A DNA stretch of 5,196 bases, from positions 1-5,196 of the forward strand of contig CALBVA010000206.1 of assembly GCA_937969125.1 (NCBI GenBank), written 5' to 3'. Positions 4,715 to 5,196 of the stretch are shown one piece after another. The translations under genes were made by a program, and so were the position numbers. Under the pieces are notes generated by a model that saw only the letters and a program-made list of their open reading frames with translations, did no database searches and was not told the origin of the DNA. The stretch is from an uncultured Verrucomicrobiales bacterium. Lineage in GTDB: Bacteria; Verrucomicrobiota; Verrucomicrobiia; Verrucomicrobiales; Akkermansiaceae. Numbering within the stretch: position 1 is the first letter of the stretch; each line of letters begins with the position of its first letter.

Positions 4715-4748
4715 AACCCGGTGTCGCGAGACATCGGGTTTTTCTTTT
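4715..4748 (+). terminator. intrinsic terminator of the double-Sec gene, probably bidirectional
   Basis: AACCCGGTGTC (4715-4725) pairs with GACATCGGGTT (4730-4740) over 11 bp with one G-U, closed by a GNRA tetraloop GCGA (4726-4729). The T-tract runs 4739-4748 with one C. The A-rich 5' flank (4711-4716) supplies a short T-tract on the minus strand, so it may also serve the convergent gene ending at 4773. Confidence 0.92.
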
Positions 4749-4772
4749 CATGTGATTGATGAATCCTCCCTC

Positions 4773-5196
4773 CTACCGCTGCGCGACAAACAGGGTATGA
4801 GTAAAGCGCTTGGCCTTCGGGTAGGCCTTCGCAGGAATGGCCTCCACTTTCGAAAACACCTTTCGCAGTAACTTCATGAACTGTGGGTCTTGGTGGGCTG
4901 ACCAGTAAACCACCCTGCCCTTGGGCCGCAGGGCGGACCGGGCGATTTCGAGGCCACGTCGTTGGTAGAGTCGGCCGTTTCCTTTCTGCACCAGCGGATC
5001 CGGGCTGTTATCGACATCCAAAAGGATGGAGTCATATCGATCACTACCTTGCATGATTTTGAAGACATCCTTCCGGAGAATGTTGACGCGCGGGTCATCG
5101 AGGAGGGAGCCATTAACCGCCTGCAGATATTCGCGATTCCAATCGATGACGATTTTCAACAACTCCGCAACATCCACTACGGAATCGGGTGAAACG
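4773..5196 (-). CDS. spermidine synthase-like protein, C-terminal part
   Basis: The frame is open across the right edge; 140 residues are visible and no convincing start lies inside, so the gene begins beyond 5196. A GTG at 5177-5175 is possible, but the family's glycine-rich SAM-type loop would then be missing. Visible parts fit the polyamine-synthase Rossmann fold: VDVAELLKIVIDWN (visible residues 7-20), where the acidic E11 at the end of strand 2 normally binds the nucleoside; DDPRV and RKDVF, strand 3 to 4; YDSILLDVDNSPD (54-66), the acidic active-site strand; and LRPKGRVVYWSAHQDPQF in the late Rossmann half. This set resembles the stand-alone spermidine synthase-like proteins of uncertain substrate rather than classical SpeE. 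It ends with TAG and converges on the terminator at 4715-4748. Confidence 0.8.
   Translation of the reverse strand, partial: VSPDSVVDVAELLKIVIDWNREYLQAVNGSLLDDPRVNILRKDVFKIMQGSDRYDSILLDVDNSPDPLVQKGNGRLYQRRGLEIARSALRPKGRVVYWSAHQDPQFMKLLRKVFSKVEAIPAKAYPKAKRFTHTLFVAQR

Overview
The window most likely comes from a member of the Verrucomicrobiota. This is an inference from moderately high GC, the MiaB N-terminus (MPKVFIKTYG, then MNERDSEQ), and a bS21 with an Ala-rich tail; no 16S or marker set is present. It carries ordinary housekeeping genes plus two genes that only read correctly if UGA is decoded as selenocysteine (Sec, U).

Layout, left to right. A left-edge stretch (1-154) has no securely identifiable gene. 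A small acidic lipoprotein (155-571, +) ends at a strong terminator (595-630). A secreted TPR-like helical protein (655-1218, -) diverges from 5-formyltetrahydrofolate cyclo-ligase (1238-1783, +) across only 19 bp, with a hairpin whose loop holds the ligase start codon. The ligase overlaps the 3' end of apaG (1755-2141, -) by 29 bp. apaG lies 30 bp downstream of miaB (2172-3602, -), probably in the same operon. Across a 131-bp divergent gap lies rpsU (3734-3994, +) with its own terminator. Next is a 188-codon gene with two in-frame UGAs (4117-4683, +). It ends at a GNRA-loop terminator shared with the convergent C-terminal part of a spermidine-synthase-like gene (4773-right edge, -).

First main finding: the gene at 4117-4683 encodes a signal peptide followed by two tandem heavy-metal-associated (HMA/MerP-like) beta-alpha-beta repeats. 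In each repeat the first metal-binding Cys of GMxCxxC is replaced by an in-frame UGA (Sec48 in GGGU, Sec124 in GGTU) and the second Cys is lost. The mature protein has no Cys. Each UGA is followed, 18 and 21 nt later, by a hairpin with the same five-base apical loop, CGUGC, a plausible bacterial SECIS.

Second main finding: miaB reads MPKVFIKTYG-UGA-QMNERDSEQ. The UGA replaces the invariant first Cys of the N-terminal Fe-S cluster domain, and a perfect 7-bp hairpin with loop AGGUU, resembling the E. coli fdhF SECIS loop, lies downstream. Both miaB and apaG end with UGA as a normal stop, so UGA is not globally reassigned. Standard annotation would truncate miaB at an internal ATG and break or miss the double-Sec gene.
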